Below are positions 30,368-39,818 of a stretch of DNA of 64,000 nucleotides, in pieces. The stretch is from Microbacterium aoyamense (lineage in GTDB: Bacteria; Actinomycetota; Actinomycetes; Actinomycetales; Microbacteriaceae). The notes under the pieces were generated by a model that saw nothing but the letters and a program-made list of their open reading frames with translations, did no database searches and was not told the origin of the DNA. The stretch lies in NCBI RefSeq assembly GCF_023155855.1, contig NZ_JAKNUT010000003.1, positions 248,001 to 312,000 of the forward strand, in the 5' to 3' direction. The position numbers were made by a program, and so were the translations under genes. Positions within the stretch are counted from its first letter, which is position 1. Each line of letters opens with the position of its first letter.

Positions 30368-31045
30368 TTGGCACAAGCACAGCGCAGGTTCAACTGGTTC
30401 GCTGCGGGTATCAGCATCGCGGTCGTCGTGGTGCTCGTCCTCGTCGTGGTCCTCGTGGTGTGGATGAACAACGCCAACTCGGGCGGCGGCGCACGACCCG
30501 ATGGCTCGGGGATCGACTCCGAGACCGGCGCGGTCGTCGTGGGCGAGGGATCGAACTCGATGGATCTGTGGTTCGACTTCTACTGCCCGCATTGCCAGGA
30601 GTTCGAGGACGAGTACGGTTCGACGGTGGACGACCTGCTCGAGCAGGGGGACATCACGCTCAATCTGTACCCCGTCGCCCTCGCCAGTCTCAACGCCGCT
30701 TCGGGCACCGACTTCTCGAAGCGCTCGGCCAACGCGCTGTACTGCGTCGCCGAGGCCGAGCCGAGCGCCGCGTACCCCTTCATGCAGGCGCTCTTCGCGA
30801 CGCATCCGACGGGCCCGGGTCAGACCGATGAGGAGCTCATCGCGATGGCGGCGGACGCCGGGGCCACCGGAATCGACGCGTGCGTGACCGACGGCGAGTA
30901 CATCTCGTTCGTCGAGGACCAGACGACGAAGCTGCCGACCAACCCCGCAACGGGCGGCGCCGGCACGCCGACGGTGATCGTGAACGGCGAGTTCGTCACC
31001 CTCACGGGCGACCCGCAGGCGGACCTCGTCGACCGCATGAAGTGA
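30368..31045 (+). CDS. Membrane-anchored DsbA-family thioredoxin-like protein
   Basis: 225 residues, TTG start with GGGAGAGAG upstream. One N-terminal helix (about residues 11-34) anchors a periplasm-facing domain with the redox motif C73-P-H-C76 in FDFYCPHCQEF, a helical insertion with an additional Cys pair further on (LYCVAEAE, GIDACVTD) and the cis-Pro segment GAGTPTVIVNG. This is the DsbA-like fold used for oxidative folding of exported proteins. It is co-transcribed with secY-adk-map. Confidence 0.93.
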   Translation: MAQAQRRFNWFAAGISIAVVVVLVLVVVLVVWMNNANSGGGARPDGSGIDSETGAVVVGEGSNSMDLWFDFYCPHCQEFEDEYGSTVDDLLEQGDITLNLYPVALASLNAASGTDFSKRSANALYCVAEAEPSAAYPFMQALFATHPTGPGQTDEELIAMAADAGATGIDACVTDGEYISFVEDQTTKLPTNPATGGAGTPTVIVNGEFVTLTGDPQADLVDRMK

Positions 31046-31050
31046 CGACG

Positions 31051-31083
31051 GGATGCCGCGGCCGCGCATTTGCCGCGGCATCC
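31051..31083 (+). terminator. Inverted repeat (terminator) overlapping the infA promoter
   Basis: Perfect 12-bp arms GGATGCCGCGGC and GCCGCGGCATCC with a 9-nt loop, 5 nt after the thioredoxin stop. The right arm overlaps the -35 element of the infA promoter, so terminator formation and promoter share DNA. Confidence 0.65.
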
Positions 31084-31098
31084 AATATCACGTACTAT
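31070..31098 (+). promoter_or_regulatory. Promoter of infA-rpmJ-rpsM-rpsK-rpoA-rplQ
   Basis: TTGCCG (31070-31075) and TACTAT (31093-31098) with a 17-bp spacer. TTGATCTTTGGTG follows the -10 and is nearly identical to the sequence after the rplM promoter, suggesting a shared initial transcribed region. Confidence 0.8.
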
Positions 31099-31194
31099 TG
31101 ATCTTTGGTGCCTTGCGCCTTCATTGGCGTGTCGGGGCACCGAAAATCCCATCCAACCCGCAGACCGACCGGTCTGCTTTATGTGAGCGAGTGT

Positions 31195-31416
31195 ATGGCG
31201 AAGAAAGACGGTGTCATCGAGATCGAGGGCGTCATCTCCGAGGCCCTGCCCAACGCGATGTTCCGCGTCGAGCTGACCAACGGACATAAGGTGCTGGCCA
31301 CGATCTCGGGCAAGATGCGGCAGAACTACATCCGCATCATCCCCGAAGACCGTGTCGTCGTCGAGCTTTCGCCCTACGACCTCACGCGCGGACGCATCGT
31401 CTACCGCTACCGCTAG
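31195..31416 (+). CDS. infA: Translation initiation factor IF-1
   Basis: 73 residues beginning [20 protein letters not shown], an S1/OB-fold protein of standard length that blocks the A site during initiation. The ATG at 31195 is set by homology; the ribosome site is weak. First gene of the alpha-type operon, with its own promoter about 100 nt upstream. Confidence 0.98.
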   Translation: MAKKDGVIEIEGVISEALPNAMFRVELTNGHKVLATISGKMRQNYIRIIPEDRVVVELSPYDLTRGRIVYRYR

Positions 31417-31480
31417 ACCGGTCGAGAAGTAACACCCCAGGCCCCGGCCTGCCCGGTGAAGACAGCGAAGAGAAGAAATC

Positions 31481-31597
31481 ATGAAGGTCAACCCCTCCGT
31501 CAAGCCCATCTGCGACCACTGCAAGGTCATCCGTCGCCACGGTCGCGTCATGGTCATCTGCAAGAGCAACCCGCGTCACAAGCAGCGCCAGGGCTGA
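31481..31597 (+). CDS. rpmJ: 50S ribosomal protein L36 (zinc-binding form)
   Basis: 38 residues: [20 protein letters not shown] then [18 protein letters not shown]. Cys11, Cys14, Cys27 and His32 give the C+ (zinc-ribbon) type. GAAGAGAAG lies 5-8 nt upstream. Very short, but the match over its whole length is unambiguous. Confidence 0.97.
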   Translation: MKVNPSVKPICDHCKVIRRHGRVMVICKSNPRHKQRQG

Positions 31598-31736
31598 TCG
31601 GATGCCGCGCGCGCGGCTCCGTGACTGACAACTCAACACACAACGGCAGGATCAGAACCTCTTCGGAGGGGACACCTCGGGCGGGGGCCCGGGCACCGAT
31701 CCTGCTCCACACCCCCATGACTCCTAGGAGAATCGC

Positions 31737-32111
31737 ATGGCACGTCTTGCCGGCGTTGACATCCCGCGTGACAAGCGCGTGGTGATCGCACTGACCTACA
31801 TCTACGGTGTGGGTTCCACCCGTTCGCGTGAGATCCTCACCGCGACCGAGATCGATGAGAGCATCCGCGTCAAGGACCTCACCGATGACCAGCTCATCGC
31901 CCTTCGCGACTACATCGAGGGCAACTACAAGGTAGAGGGTGACCTCCGCCGTGAGGTCGCAGCCGACATCCGCCGCAAGGTCGAGATCGGCTCGTACGAG
32001 GGTCTCCGCCACCGCCGCGGTCTCCCGGTGCGCGGTCAGCGCACGAAGACCAACGCGCGTACCCGCAAGGGCCCCAAGCGCACCGTCGCCGGCAAGAAGA
32101 AGGCGCGCTAA
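31737..32111 (+). CDS. rpsM: 30S ribosomal protein S13
   Basis: 124 residues beginning [15 protein letters not shown], with [15 protein letters not shown] and the basic tail [26 protein letters not shown] lies 6 nt upstream. It contacts the 50S subunit and P-site tRNA. The 139-nt gap after rpmJ holds no gene. Confidence 0.98.
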   Translation: MARLAGVDIPRDKRVVIALTYIYGVGSTRSREILTATEIDESIRVKDLTDDQLIALRDYIEGNYKVEGDLRREVAADIRRKVEIGSYEGLRHRRGLPVRGQRTKTNARTRKGPKRTVAGKKKAR

Positions 32112-32144
32112 GGCGCGGCCCCCAGGGTTTAGGAGAACACGCAC

Positions 32145-32543
32145 ATGGCACAGGCCAAGACCGCCGCGCGCAAGCCGCGCCGCAAGGAGAAGAAGAACAT
32201 CGCGCTGGGCCACGCCCACATCAAGTCGACGTTCAACAACACGATCGTCTCGATCACCGACCCCACCGGCGCCGTCATCAGCTGGGCGTCCTCGGGTGGC
32301 GTGGGCTTCAAGGGCTCGCGCAAGTCGACCCCCTATGCCGCAGGCATGGCCGCCGAGTCGGCCGCCCGCCAGGCGCAGGAGCACGGCGTCAAGAAGGTCG
32401 ACGTCTTCGTGAAGGGTCCGGGTTCGGGTCGCGAGACCGCGATCCGCTCGCTCCAGGCCGCAGGCCTCGAGGTCGGCTCGATCAACGACGTGACGCCGCA
32501 GGCGCACAACGGCTGCCGTCCGCCGAAGCGCCGCCGCGTCTGA
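32145..32543 (+). CDS. rpsK: 30S ribosomal protein S11
   Basis: 132 residues with [32 protein letters not shown] and the C-terminal [18 protein letters not shown]. It lies on the platform near the mRNA exit. TAGGAGA precedes the start. Confidence 0.98.
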   Translation: MAQAKTAARKPRRKEKKNIALGHAHIKSTFNNTIVSITDPTGAVISWASSGGVGFKGSRKSTPYAAGMAAESAARQAQEHGVKKVDVFVKGPGSGRETAIRSLQAAGLEVGSINDVTPQAHNGCRPPKRRRV

Positions 32544-32551
32544 TTCCGGAG

Positions 32552-32578
32552 CCGGAGCCTTCTCGCGAGGCTCCGGCG
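32552..32578 (+). terminator. Hairpin after rpsK
   Basis: A perfect 9-bp stem GCCGGAGCC / GGCTCCGGC with a 9-nt loop, 8 nt after the rpsK stop. It lies inside the operon upstream of rpoA, so probably an attenuator. Confidence 0.55.
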
Positions 32579-32582
32579 TTCC

Positions 32583-32621
32583 GGGTCTCGATACGCCGCT
32601 TCGCGGCTGTTCGACCACCGG
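32583..32621. repeat. Candidate interspersed repeat unit
   Basis: The segment GGGTCTCGATACGCCGCTTC continuing to CGACCACCGG contains the hairpin GCCGC-TTC-GCGGC. Sequences of this form (TCTCGATACGCCGC...CGGCT-x-x-TCGACCA) are, from memory, scattered in intergenic regions of Microbacteriaceae. Only one copy lies in this window, so the repeat status rests on recollection. Confidence 0.45.
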
Positions 32622-32624
32622 CAT

Positions 32625-32645
32625 GGATGCCTGGCCCAGGCATCC
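32625..32645. repeat. GGATGCC-bounded palindrome upstream of rpoA
   Basis: 10-bp perfect arms GGATGCCTGG and CCAGGCATCC around one central base. It belongs to the class also seen at 15599, 31051 and 49917. It could be a regulator site or an mRNA hairpin ahead of rpoA. Confidence 0.5.
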
Positions 32646-32717
32646 CCTGAGAAAAACTCAACACCTCACAAAACCGCACGTGTCATATAGCGGGCACGTG
32701 ATCGAAAGGAACACATA

Positions 32718-33707
32718 GTGCTCATCGCACAGCGTCCCACCCTGACCGAGGAAAAGGTCGGGGAGTTCCGCAGCCGCTTCATCATCGAGCCGCTCGAGCC
32801 CGGCTTCGGCTACACGATCGGCAACGCGCTGCGTCGCAGCCTTCTGTCGTCGATCCCCGGCGCCGCAGTGACGTCGATCCGCATCGACGGCGTCCTCCAC
32901 GAGTTCAGCACCATTCCCGGTGTCAAGGAGGATGTCACCGAGATCATCCTCAACATCAAGCAGCTCGTCGTCTCGTCCGAGCGCGACGAGCCCATCACGG
33001 CGTACCTGCGCAAGACCGGTTCGGGCGAGGTCACGGCCGCCGACATCTCGGCTCCGGCCGGTGTCGAGGTGCACAACCCCGAGCTCGTCATCGCGACGCT
33101 CAACGACACCGCGAAGTTCGAGCTCGAGCTCACGATCGAGCGTGGCCGCGGCTACGTCTCGGCGACCCAGAACCGCAACGAGTACGCCGAGGCCGGGCAG
33201 ATCCCGATCGACTCGATCTACTCGCCCGTGCTCAAGGTCTCGTACCGCGTCGAGGCGACTCGCGCCGGTGAGCGCACGGACTTCGACAAGCTCGTGCTGG
33301 ACGTCGAGACGAAGAACTCGATCGCCCCGCGCGACGCCGTCGCGTCGGCCGGTCGCACGCTGACCGAGCTGTTCGGCCTGGCACGCGAGCTCAACGTCGA
33401 GGCCGAGGGCATCGAGATCGGCCCCGCGCCGGTCGAGACCGTCCTCTCGAACGAGCTGTCGATGCCGATCGAGGACCTCGATCTGTCGGTGCGCTCGTAC
33501 AACTGCCTCAAGCGCGAGGGCATCAACACGGTCAGCGAGCTCGTCGCGCTCAGCGAGACGCAGCTCATGAACATCCGCAACTTCGGTCAGAAGTCGGTCG
33601 ACGAGGTGCGCGACAAGCTCATCTCGCTCGGTCTGTCGCTGAAGGACTCGGTGCCCGGGTTCGACGGCGCGCACTTCTACGGCGGCTACGACGACGAGAC
33701 CGTCTGA
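32718..33707 (+). CDS. rpoA: DNA-directed RNA polymerase subunit alpha
   Basis: 329 residues, GTG start with GAAAGGAAC upstream. The N-terminal dimerisation domain ([20 protein letters not shown]) and the C-terminal domain with helix-hairpin-helix ([33 protein letters not shown]) are intact. It follows rpsK after a 174-nt gap containing three repeat or hairpin elements, and precedes rplQ. Confidence 0.98.
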   Translation: MLIAQRPTLTEEKVGEFRSRFIIEPLEPGFGYTIGNALRRSLLSSIPGAAVTSIRIDGVLHEFSTIPGVKEDVTEIILNIKQLVVSSERDEPITAYLRKTGSGEVTAADISAPAGVEVHNPELVIATLNDTAKFELELTIERGRGYVSATQNRNEYAEAGQIPIDSIYSPVLKVSYRVEATRAGERTDFDKLVLDVETKNSIAPRDAVASAGRTLTELFGLARELNVEAEGIEIGPAPVETVLSNELSMPIEDLDLSVRSYNCLKREGINTVSELVALSETQLMNIRNFGQKSVDEVRDKLISLGLSLKDSVPGFDGAHFYGGYDDETV

Positions 33708-33747
33708 GCCCCGGTTCCCCCGAATTCTGATCCTGGAGTAATTGAGA

Positions 33748-34305
33748 ATGCCCAAGCCCACGAAGGGACCCCGCCTCGGAGGCGGACCCGCACACGAGCG
33801 CCTGCTGCTTGCCAACCTCGCCGCGGCCCTCTTCACGCACAAGTCCATCAAGACGACCGAGACCAAGGCCAAGCGCCTGCGTCCGCTCGCCGAGCGTCTG
33901 GTGACCTTCGCCAAGCGCGGCGACCTGCACGCGCGTCGCCGCGTGCTGTCGGTCATCGGTGACAAGGAAGTCGTGCACGTCCTGTTCACCGAGATCGCGC
34001 CGCTCGTCGCCGACCGTGAGGGCGGCTACACCCGCATCACGAAGGTCGGCAACCGCAAGGGCGACAACGCGCCCATGGCGGTCATCGAGCTCGTTCTCGA
34101 GCCGGTCGTGAAGAAGCCGTCCGCCAAGAAGGCCGCGGCCAAGGCCGCGCCCGTCGAGGCGCCCGTCGAAGAGGCCGCAGCCGCGGAGGCTCCCGCCGAG
34201 GAGACCGTCGACGCCGGTGCCGAGTCGCAGGAGGAAGGCGCCGCCGCTGAGGCTGCTGCCGAAGACGCCGCCATCGTCGAAGAGGCTCCGGCCGACAAGG
34301 CCTGA
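33748..34305 (+). CDS. rplQ: 50S ribosomal protein L17 with acidic C-terminal tail
   Basis: 185 residues from the ATG at 33748 ([20 protein letters not shown]), with TGGAG 9 nt upstream. The L17 core ends near residue 120; residues 121-185 form a Lys/Ala then strongly acidic Ala/Glu tail ([19 protein letters not shown]). Last gene of the operon; a strong terminator follows 13 nt later. Confidence 0.97.
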   Translation: MPKPTKGPRLGGGPAHERLLLANLAAALFTHKSIKTTETKAKRLRPLAERLVTFAKRGDLHARRRVLSVIGDKEVVHVLFTEIAPLVADREGGYTRITKVGNRKGDNAPMAVIELVLEPVVKKPSAKKAAAKAAPVEAPVEEAAAAEAPAEETVDAGAESQEEGAAAEAAAEDAAIVEEAPADKA

Positions 34306-34318
34306 TCGCGCTCTCGCA

Positions 34319-34356
34319 CGAGACCCGCTCGCCCTTCCGAGGGTGAGCGGGTCTCG
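34319..34356 (+). terminator. Terminator after rplQ
   Basis: A 16-bp stem with one G-U pair (CGAGACCCGCTCGCCC and GGGTGAGCGGGTCTCG) and loop TTCCGA, followed by TCGTTTCG. It ends the infA-rplQ transcript. Confidence 0.85.
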
Positions 34357-34371
34357 TCGTTTCGCGGCGCG

Positions 34372-34377
34372 TACGCT
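34372..34377 (+). promoter_or_regulatory. -10 element, probable leaderless promoter of the GNAT gene
   Basis: TACGCT ends 6 nt before the ATG at 34384, with GAAGGG in between. Transcription would start at or next to the start codon. Confidence 0.5.
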
Positions 34378-34383
34378 GAAGGG

Positions 34384-35421
34384 ATGAGCGAGAAGTCCAC
34401 CGCCGACCGCATCGACGCCCCCGCCGTGGTCGCGCCGCCGCAGCATCCGGCCGTCGCGATCTGGCGCTCCGCGACGGCGGACGACGTCGAGCTCATCATG
34501 GACCTGGTCCAGGCGGCCGACCGCATCGATCACCCGTCGTGGCTCACGCCCCGCGAAGACGTCGAGGAGACGTTCGAGTCGTCGTGGATCGACCCGATCC
34601 GTGACACGATCCTCGGGCTCGACGCCGAGGGCCGGGCCGTCGCGATGGGTGGTGTGATGGTGCATCCGTCGCGCGATCATCACCTGCACGCGTACTTCAC
34701 CGGACGCGTGCACCCCGAGCTCCGGGGTCGCGGAATCGGCCGCGAACTCATGCGCTGGGAGCACGAGCGCGCGCTGCAGGCGCTCGCCGAGCTCGACAGT
34801 CCACTCCCCGCCGCGATCTTCGTCTACGCGGAGGAGACTGACGTCGCGGCCCGTCATCTGGCGGAGCGGAGGGGACTGCGGGAGGAGCGCTGGTTCTCGA
34901 CGATGGTGCGCGATCTCGCGCTCGAGATCCCGACGATCGAACAGACCATGGATGTCGGCGCCTCCGCGATCGACATCGTGGTCTACGACTCTTCCCGCAA
35001 AGAGGCCGCGCGTCTCGCGCGCAACGACGCGTTCCGCGACCACTGGGGGAGCCTCGAGACACCGCCCGAGCGCTGGTCGCAGTTCGTGGACGGGCCGTTC
35101 CTGCGCCCCGATCTGTCATGGCTCGCCGTCGAGGACGACCGCATCGTCGCCTTCGCGCTGGGCTCGGTCAACGAGGAGGACTGGGCGGTGCAGGGATACT
35201 CGAGCGTCTACATCGACCTCATCGGGGTCACGCGCGACCGGCGGGGACGCCGACTCGCGCCGGTCGTCATCACGGCTCTCCTTCGGGCGGCCCGGGCCGC
35301 CGGCCTCGAGAAGGCGGTGCTCGACGTCGACACCGAGAGTCCGACGGGCGCGAACAGCCTGTACGGCCGACTCGGCTTCGAGCCGACGGAGCGCTCGGTG
35401 GCGCTCGTCGCACACCACTGA
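34384..35421 (+). CDS. Tandem GNAT N-acetyltransferase
   Basis: 345 residues with two GNAT folds. The N-terminal one (about residues 22-175) has the acetyl-CoA loop VHPELRGRGIGREL. The C-terminal one (about 190-345) has a weaker loop VTRDRRGRRLAPVVI and the LYGRLGFEP end motif. Substrate unknown. The two-domain layout recalls mycothiol synthase, but I see no specific match to it. Monocistronic between the rplQ terminator and the convergent acyltransferase gene, which ends only 6 nt away. Confidence 0.88.
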   Translation: MSEKSTADRIDAPAVVAPPQHPAVAIWRSATADDVELIMDLVQAADRIDHPSWLTPREDVEETFESSWIDPIRDTILGLDAEGRAVAMGGVMVHPSRDHHLHAYFTGRVHPELRGRGIGRELMRWEHERALQALAELDSPLPAAIFVYAEETDVAARHLAERRGLREERWFSTMVRDLALEIPTIEQTMDVGASAIDIVVYDSSRKEAARLARNDAFRDHWGSLETPPERWSQFVDGPFLRPDLSWLAVEDDRIVAFALGSVNEEDWAVQGYSSVYIDLIGVTRDRRGRRLAPVVITALLRAARAAGLEKAVLDVDTESPTGANSLYGRLGFEPTERSVALVAHH

Positions 35422-35427
35422 CAGCGG

Positions 35428-37458
35428 TTACTGGATCTGCGTGACCTTCTCGCGCGAGCTGCGGTAGAGCCGCTCCGCGAGGTCGTGCTGGATCTGGGCG
35501 CGCTGCAGCTCGATCGCGTCGATCGTGGACGCGACGGCGTCGGCGAAGACACGGCCTCCCGCGTCACCGGGATGGATCTGGTCACCGGCCAGCAGCTGCG
35601 GCTGCGCCCCGATGGCACCGGCCCAGTCCACGACCCGGACACGAGGATGGGTCTGCGCGAACGCGGCGAGGTCGGCGTTGACGCCCGGGATCCACGATCT
35701 GGGCGCGTAGGCGTTGACGAGGAGGACGGTGCGGTCCGGCCCCGCGACGGCGACCATCCGCTCGAGGGAGGGGATGTTCACCGGGCCGTTGGTGCCGAGT
35801 GCGATGACGACGTACGGTCGCAGCGCGCCCGCGGCCGCCAGGTTCTCGAGGATTCCCGGACCGGCATATGTCGATCGTGAGACGGCTGCATCGATCTGGA
35901 TGCCGGGGTACCGCGCCAGCAGGGCGGGGGCGGATGCGAGCATGACCGAGTCGCCGACGGCGGAGATCTGGTCGCCTGTGACGACCGCGGGGATCACTTC
36001 GTCGACGGGATCCGTGGCAGGGGCCTCGGTCGGAGCAGGTGACGGCGTCGCCGTCGCCTCCGGCGCGGCCGACTCGAGCGCTTCCGCGCCCGCGGTCACG
36101 ACGGCCTCGGCTGAACCCATCTCCGGTGCCGACGCGATGGCTGCCGACGTGCCGCCGGCGACCATGAGCGTCGCGGCGAGTGTCGCGAGTGCGCCGAGGC
36201 GGGCATCGGGCGATCCCTTGAGGCGCCGGCCGAGGGCGCGCGCTGCGCCGCGGAATCCCAGGCGTCGGATGGGGGCTTCGACCCACCGGTAGGAGACTTC
36301 GGCGAGGGCGAGGGTCATCGCGAGCACCGCGACACCGAGCAAGGGCGCGAAGCCGACCTCGGGTCCCGTGCCCTGCACGCCGGCGACGACGAGCACCAGG
36401 AGCGGCCAGTGCCACAGGTAGATGCCGTACGACCGGTCGCCGATCCAACGCAGCAGCGGACGATCGATGGCCGGCCCGAAGGCGGACCCCGGCCACACGC
36501 CGGCAGTGATCGCGACGGCGCTCAGAACGCTCGCCGCCACCAGCATCCCGGGGAAGGTCGCCGCCGTCGGCGTGGCGGGCACGAACGCGACGACGAAAAG
36601 GCCGATGAGCGCCAGCGCGCCGATTACGCCGGTGACGCGCCGCGTGCGCCGCTGCGCCGTCGTGTCGTGCACGAGCGTGACGACCCTCCACCCGCCCGCG
36701 AGAAGGATCGGCGGCTCGGCGCGCAGAGCGGCGCTGCGCAGCACCTGCTCGAGCGCGAACGCGAGCCCCACGCCGAGCAGGATCCCGAACGCGTGGGTGT
36801 CGGTGCCGAAGTAGCCGCGGGTGACGGCGCCGGATGACGTGACCGACGCCATCCACGTCGCCGACGCCGCAGCCAGCAGAAGCGTCGCACCGACCCGCCC
36901 CCACGTCCGTGGGATGAGGAGGAAGAGCGGCAGCACGAGCGGCCAGATCACGTAGAACTGCTCTTCGACCGCGAGCGACCAGAAGTTGCGGAAGAGCTCG
37001 GGGGCCGCGAGGCCGAAGTAGTCGGCGTTCCCCGCGATCGAGAGCCAGTTGTAGCTGAAGGTGAAGGCGCCGAGGACCTGCTCGCCGACTCGGAGGAGGA
37101 CATCGCCTCCGATGAGCCAGGCCGCGCTCGCGCACACCGTGACGACCAGCGCGAGGGCGGGGAGGAGCCGGCGGGCGCGACGGATCCAGAACGCGCCCAG
37201 GCGGATGCCGCCGGTCGCGGCGTGCTCGCGCAGCAGGAGGGTCGTGATGAGGAATCCGCTGATCACGAAGAAGACGTCGACGCCGACGAAGCCCCCCGGG
37301 AAGACCGACGGAGGGAACAGGTGATAGCCGACGACGAGCGCGACCGCGATTGCACGCAATCCATCGAGACCCGCGTAGCGCCGACCGGGTACGCCGCTCT
37401 TCTCCGCTTCGCGGAGTGGCGGGGGCGCGGCCGGGCGCGACGTCATCGCTGGTTCCAT
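35428..37458 (-). CDS. OafA-type membrane acyltransferase with C-terminal SGNH domain
   Basis: 676 residues. The N-terminal acyltransferase-3 domain (about residues 25-410, roughly ten helices) has GLDGLRAIAVALVVGYHLFP with the catalytic-type His, GVDVFFVISGFLI and FWSLAVEEQFYVIWP. A Thr/Ala/Pro-rich linker (about 450-490) leads to an SGNH hydrolase-like domain with block I GDSVMLAS, GTNGPV and the C-terminal D-x-IHPG (DQIHPGDAG). Such proteins O-acylate cell-wall glycans or exported polysaccharides. An in-frame ATG four codons in (MTSRPAA) is an alternative start. A TAGACT -10 lies 13 nt upstream of the ATG. Confidence 0.93.
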   Translation of the reverse strand: MEPAMTSRPAAPPPLREAEKSGVPGRRYAGLDGLRAIAVALVVGYHLFPPSVFPGGFVGVDVFFVISGFLITTLLLREHAATGGIRLGAFWIRRARRLLPALALVVTVCASAAWLIGGDVLLRVGEQVLGAFTFSYNWLSIAGNADYFGLAAPELFRNFWSLAVEEQFYVIWPLVLPLFLLIPRTWGRVGATLLLAAASATWMASVTSSGAVTRGYFGTDTHAFGILLGVGLAFALEQVLRSAALRAEPPILLAGGWRVVTLVHDTTAQRRTRRVTGVIGALALIGLFVVAFVPATPTAATFPGMLVAASVLSAVAITAGVWPGSAFGPAIDRPLLRWIGDRSYGIYLWHWPLLVLVVAGVQGTGPEVGFAPLLGVAVLAMTLALAEVSYRWVEAPIRRLGFRGAARALGRRLKGSPDARLGALATLAATLMVAGGTSAAIASAPEMGSAEAVVTAGAEALESAAPEATATPSPAPTEAPATDPVDEVIPAVVTGDQISAVGDSVMLASAPALLARYPGIQIDAAVSRSTYAGPGILENLAAAGALRPYVVIALGTNGPVNIPSLERMVAVAGPDRTVLLVNAYAPRSWIPGVNADLAAFAQTHPRVRVVDWAGAIGAQPQLLAGDQIHPGDAGGRVFADAVASTIDAIELQRAQIQHDLAERLYRSSREKVTQIQ

Positions 37459-37633
37459 ATCGAGAGGTGACAGTCTACGTCGGACGGCTGGAAGGCCCGT
37501 CCGGGACGCGCGTGCGGCCGCTCCGGGATGCGCACTCTATCCGCGCGGCGGGCGGAGCGCTAGGGTGAGCGCATCCTCGGCACCGGCGAGGATGGGGATC
37601 GGCCGTGCGCGATGCGCACGACGAGGAGCGCGA

Positions 37634-39811
37634 GTGTCGGAGCAGACCGCATCTGCCGCGGCATCCACCCCGTGGGTGGGCACGCCGCGCGTACGCTCGC
37701 GCGCGGGCCTGTCGATCTACTCGATCCTGCTCATCATGCTGCTGTCGGTGAGCGTGCTGTCGAGCATCGTGGTCGGCGTCATCGGATATCTCAACGGCAC
37801 CGAGGCGCTGCGCGCCATCGCCTACGAGAAGCTCCTCGAGATCCGTGAGAACCGCGCGCGCGAAGTCGCCCAGCTCTTCACGACGATCGAGAACTCGGTG
37901 CGTCTGAGCGCGATGAACGAGACGAGCACGCAAGCGGCGACAGCCTTCGCCGAGGGGTTCGCGCAGCTGCGGGAGCAGGGGACGGATGCCGCGGTCGACG
38001 ACGCGGTCGCCGCGTACTACCAGGATGACTTCGCGACGAAGCTGTCCGAGGCGACGGGCGAGCCCGTCGACGGGTCGACCTTCGCGCCCAGGGACCCGGC
38101 CGCGGAGTACCTGCAGTACAACTACGTCATCCCCTACGACACGTGGGAGGACGCGATCCAGACGGATGACGCGGGCGACGGCAGCGCGTGGTCTGCGGCG
38201 CACGCGCAGTACCATCCGTACTTCCGCGCGATGACGGAGCTCAACGACTTCGAAGACGTGCTCATGATCGACACGACGGGCAACGTCGTGTACTCGGCCT
38301 TCAAGGGGGTCGACCTCGGAGCGAACCTGCTCGAAGGGCCGTACGCGCTGTCGAATCTCGCCGAGGCGTATCGCACGGCGATGAGCGGCAACATCGTCGG
38401 CGACGTCGTGCTCGCCGACTTCGCCGCGTACAGCCCGAGTCTCGGCAGCCCCGCCGGCTGGGCGGTCACGCCGATCGCCGAGGACGGCGAGGTGATCGGG
38501 GCGCTCGCGATCGAGTTGCCGATCGACCGCATCAACGACGTCATGACCGTAGGCGGCGACTGGGCGCAGAACGGTCTCGGTGAGACGGGCGAGACCTATC
38601 TGGTGGGCCGCGACGGCAAGATGCGCTCGATCTCGCGCGAGCTGTACGACGACCCCGAGTCCTACGAGCGGACGGCTCGGGATGCCGGGCTCTCGCCCGA
38701 GGCCGCGGCGCTGATCGTGCGCAACGGCGACACGCTCCTGCAGCAGACGGTCGCGGGCGACGCGATGGCGAAGGCCTTCGCGGGGGATGATGGGACGCTC
38801 CTGGAGCGCGACTATCTGGGGCGCGACAGCATGATCGCGTACGCCCCGCTCGGCGTCGGCGACCTGGGCTGGGCCATCGTCGCGCAGGAGACCTCGGCTG
38901 AAGCGCTCGTGCCCGTCGAGGACTTCACCCGGAACCTCATCCTGTCCACGGCGGGCATGATCATCTTCGTCTGCCTGCTCTCGCTCGTGCTCGCGCAGGT
39001 CTTCGTCCGCCCGCTCCGGCGGCTCAAGACGGCGGCTCGGCGGATCGCGGCGGGCGAAGAGGGTGTGCAGGTGGACGCCGGGTCCAGCGACGAGCTCGCC
39101 GACGTCGCGACGGCGTTCAACGACATGAGCCGCAGTCTGCAGGTGAAGTCGAACCTCATCGAGGAGCACGAGAAGGCCAACGAGCGGCTCATCCTGTCAT
39201 TCATGCCCGAGGGCATGGCCGACCGCTACAAGCACGGCGACGAGGCCATCACGCAGGACAGCGAGGACGTCACGGTCATCTTCGCCGACATCGTGGGGTT
39301 CGAGGCGCTGTCGCTCACGCTGTCGTCGGAGGAGTCCATCGCGAAGCTCAACGACCTCATCCGCACGTTCGACGAGGCCGCCGAGAAGCACGGGGTCGAG
39401 CGCGTGCGCACGACACGGCAGAGCTACCTCGCGAGCTGCGGGCTGGCGACGCCCCGCGTCGACAACGCGCGGCGGGCCGTCGAGTTCGCGATGGAGCTCG
39501 ACGCGATCCTGGAGCGCTATTCGGCGCAGCAGGGCGTCGATCTCGGCCTCCGCGCGGGCCTGGATTCCGGCAAGGTCACGAGCGGGCTCATCGGTCGTGC
39601 GCGCGTCGTCTACGACATGTGGGGGGATGCCGTGAACCTCGCATTCCGGGTGCAGGGCGACTCGGCCGAGCCGGGCATCTTCATCACGCAGCGCGTTGCC
39701 GACCGGATCCCGGACACCATCGGGATCATCCCGTCGGGCGAGGTCGAGACGCAGAGCGGGACGCAGCGCGTGTGGCGGATCGAGACCCCCGTGCCGGTCG
39801 TCGAGGCCTGA
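37634..39811 (+). CDS. Cache-HAMP-class III nucleotide cyclase-like sensor
   Basis: 725 residues from the GTG at 37634 (CGAGGAG five nt upstream); a start at 37565 lacks a ribosome site. Order: helix 25-50, extracytoplasmic double-Cache-like sensor (about 55-430), helix 434-457, HAMP (458-510), cyclase homology domain (about 541-715). First metal Asp552 is present (VIFADIVGFEAL) and the transition-state Asn/Arg are kept (WGDAVNLAFR). The second metal site, normally T-I-G-D, reads TTRQSYL, so Asp is Gln596 and the base-recognising Lys is Arg. The protein may be inactive or altered in substrate. The downstream partner gene has a cNMP-binding domain. Confidence 0.88.
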   Translation: MSEQTASAAASTPWVGTPRVRSRAGLSIYSILLIMLLSVSVLSSIVVGVIGYLNGTEALRAIAYEKLLEIRENRAREVAQLFTTIENSVRLSAMNETSTQAATAFAEGFAQLREQGTDAAVDDAVAAYYQDDFATKLSEATGEPVDGSTFAPRDPAAEYLQYNYVIPYDTWEDAIQTDDAGDGSAWSAAHAQYHPYFRAMTELNDFEDVLMIDTTGNVVYSAFKGVDLGANLLEGPYALSNLAEAYRTAMSGNIVGDVVLADFAAYSPSLGSPAGWAVTPIAEDGEVIGALAIELPIDRINDVMTVGGDWAQNGLGETGETYLVGRDGKMRSISRELYDDPESYERTARDAGLSPEAAALIVRNGDTLLQQTVAGDAMAKAFAGDDGTLLERDYLGRDSMIAYAPLGVGDLGWAIVAQETSAEALVPVEDFTRNLILSTAGMIIFVCLLSLVLAQVFVRPLRRLKTAARRIAAGEEGVQVDAGSSDELADVATAFNDMSRSLQVKSNLIEEHEKANERLILSFMPEGMADRYKHGDEAITQDSEDVTVIFADIVGFEALSLTLSSEESIAKLNDLIRTFDEAAEKHGVERVRTTRQSYLASCGLATPRVDNARRAVEFAMELDAILERYSAQQGVDLGLRAGLDSGKVTSGLIGRARVVYDMWGDAVNLAFRVQGDSAEPGIFITQRVADRIPDTIGIIPSGEVETQSGTQRVWRIETPVPVVEA

Positions 39812-39818
39812 GGCATCC

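Noticed and set aside
34384..35421. Mycothiol synthase (mshD)
   Set aside because: It shares only the two-GNAT layout; I could not recognise mycothiol-synthase-specific motifs or linked mycothiol genes.
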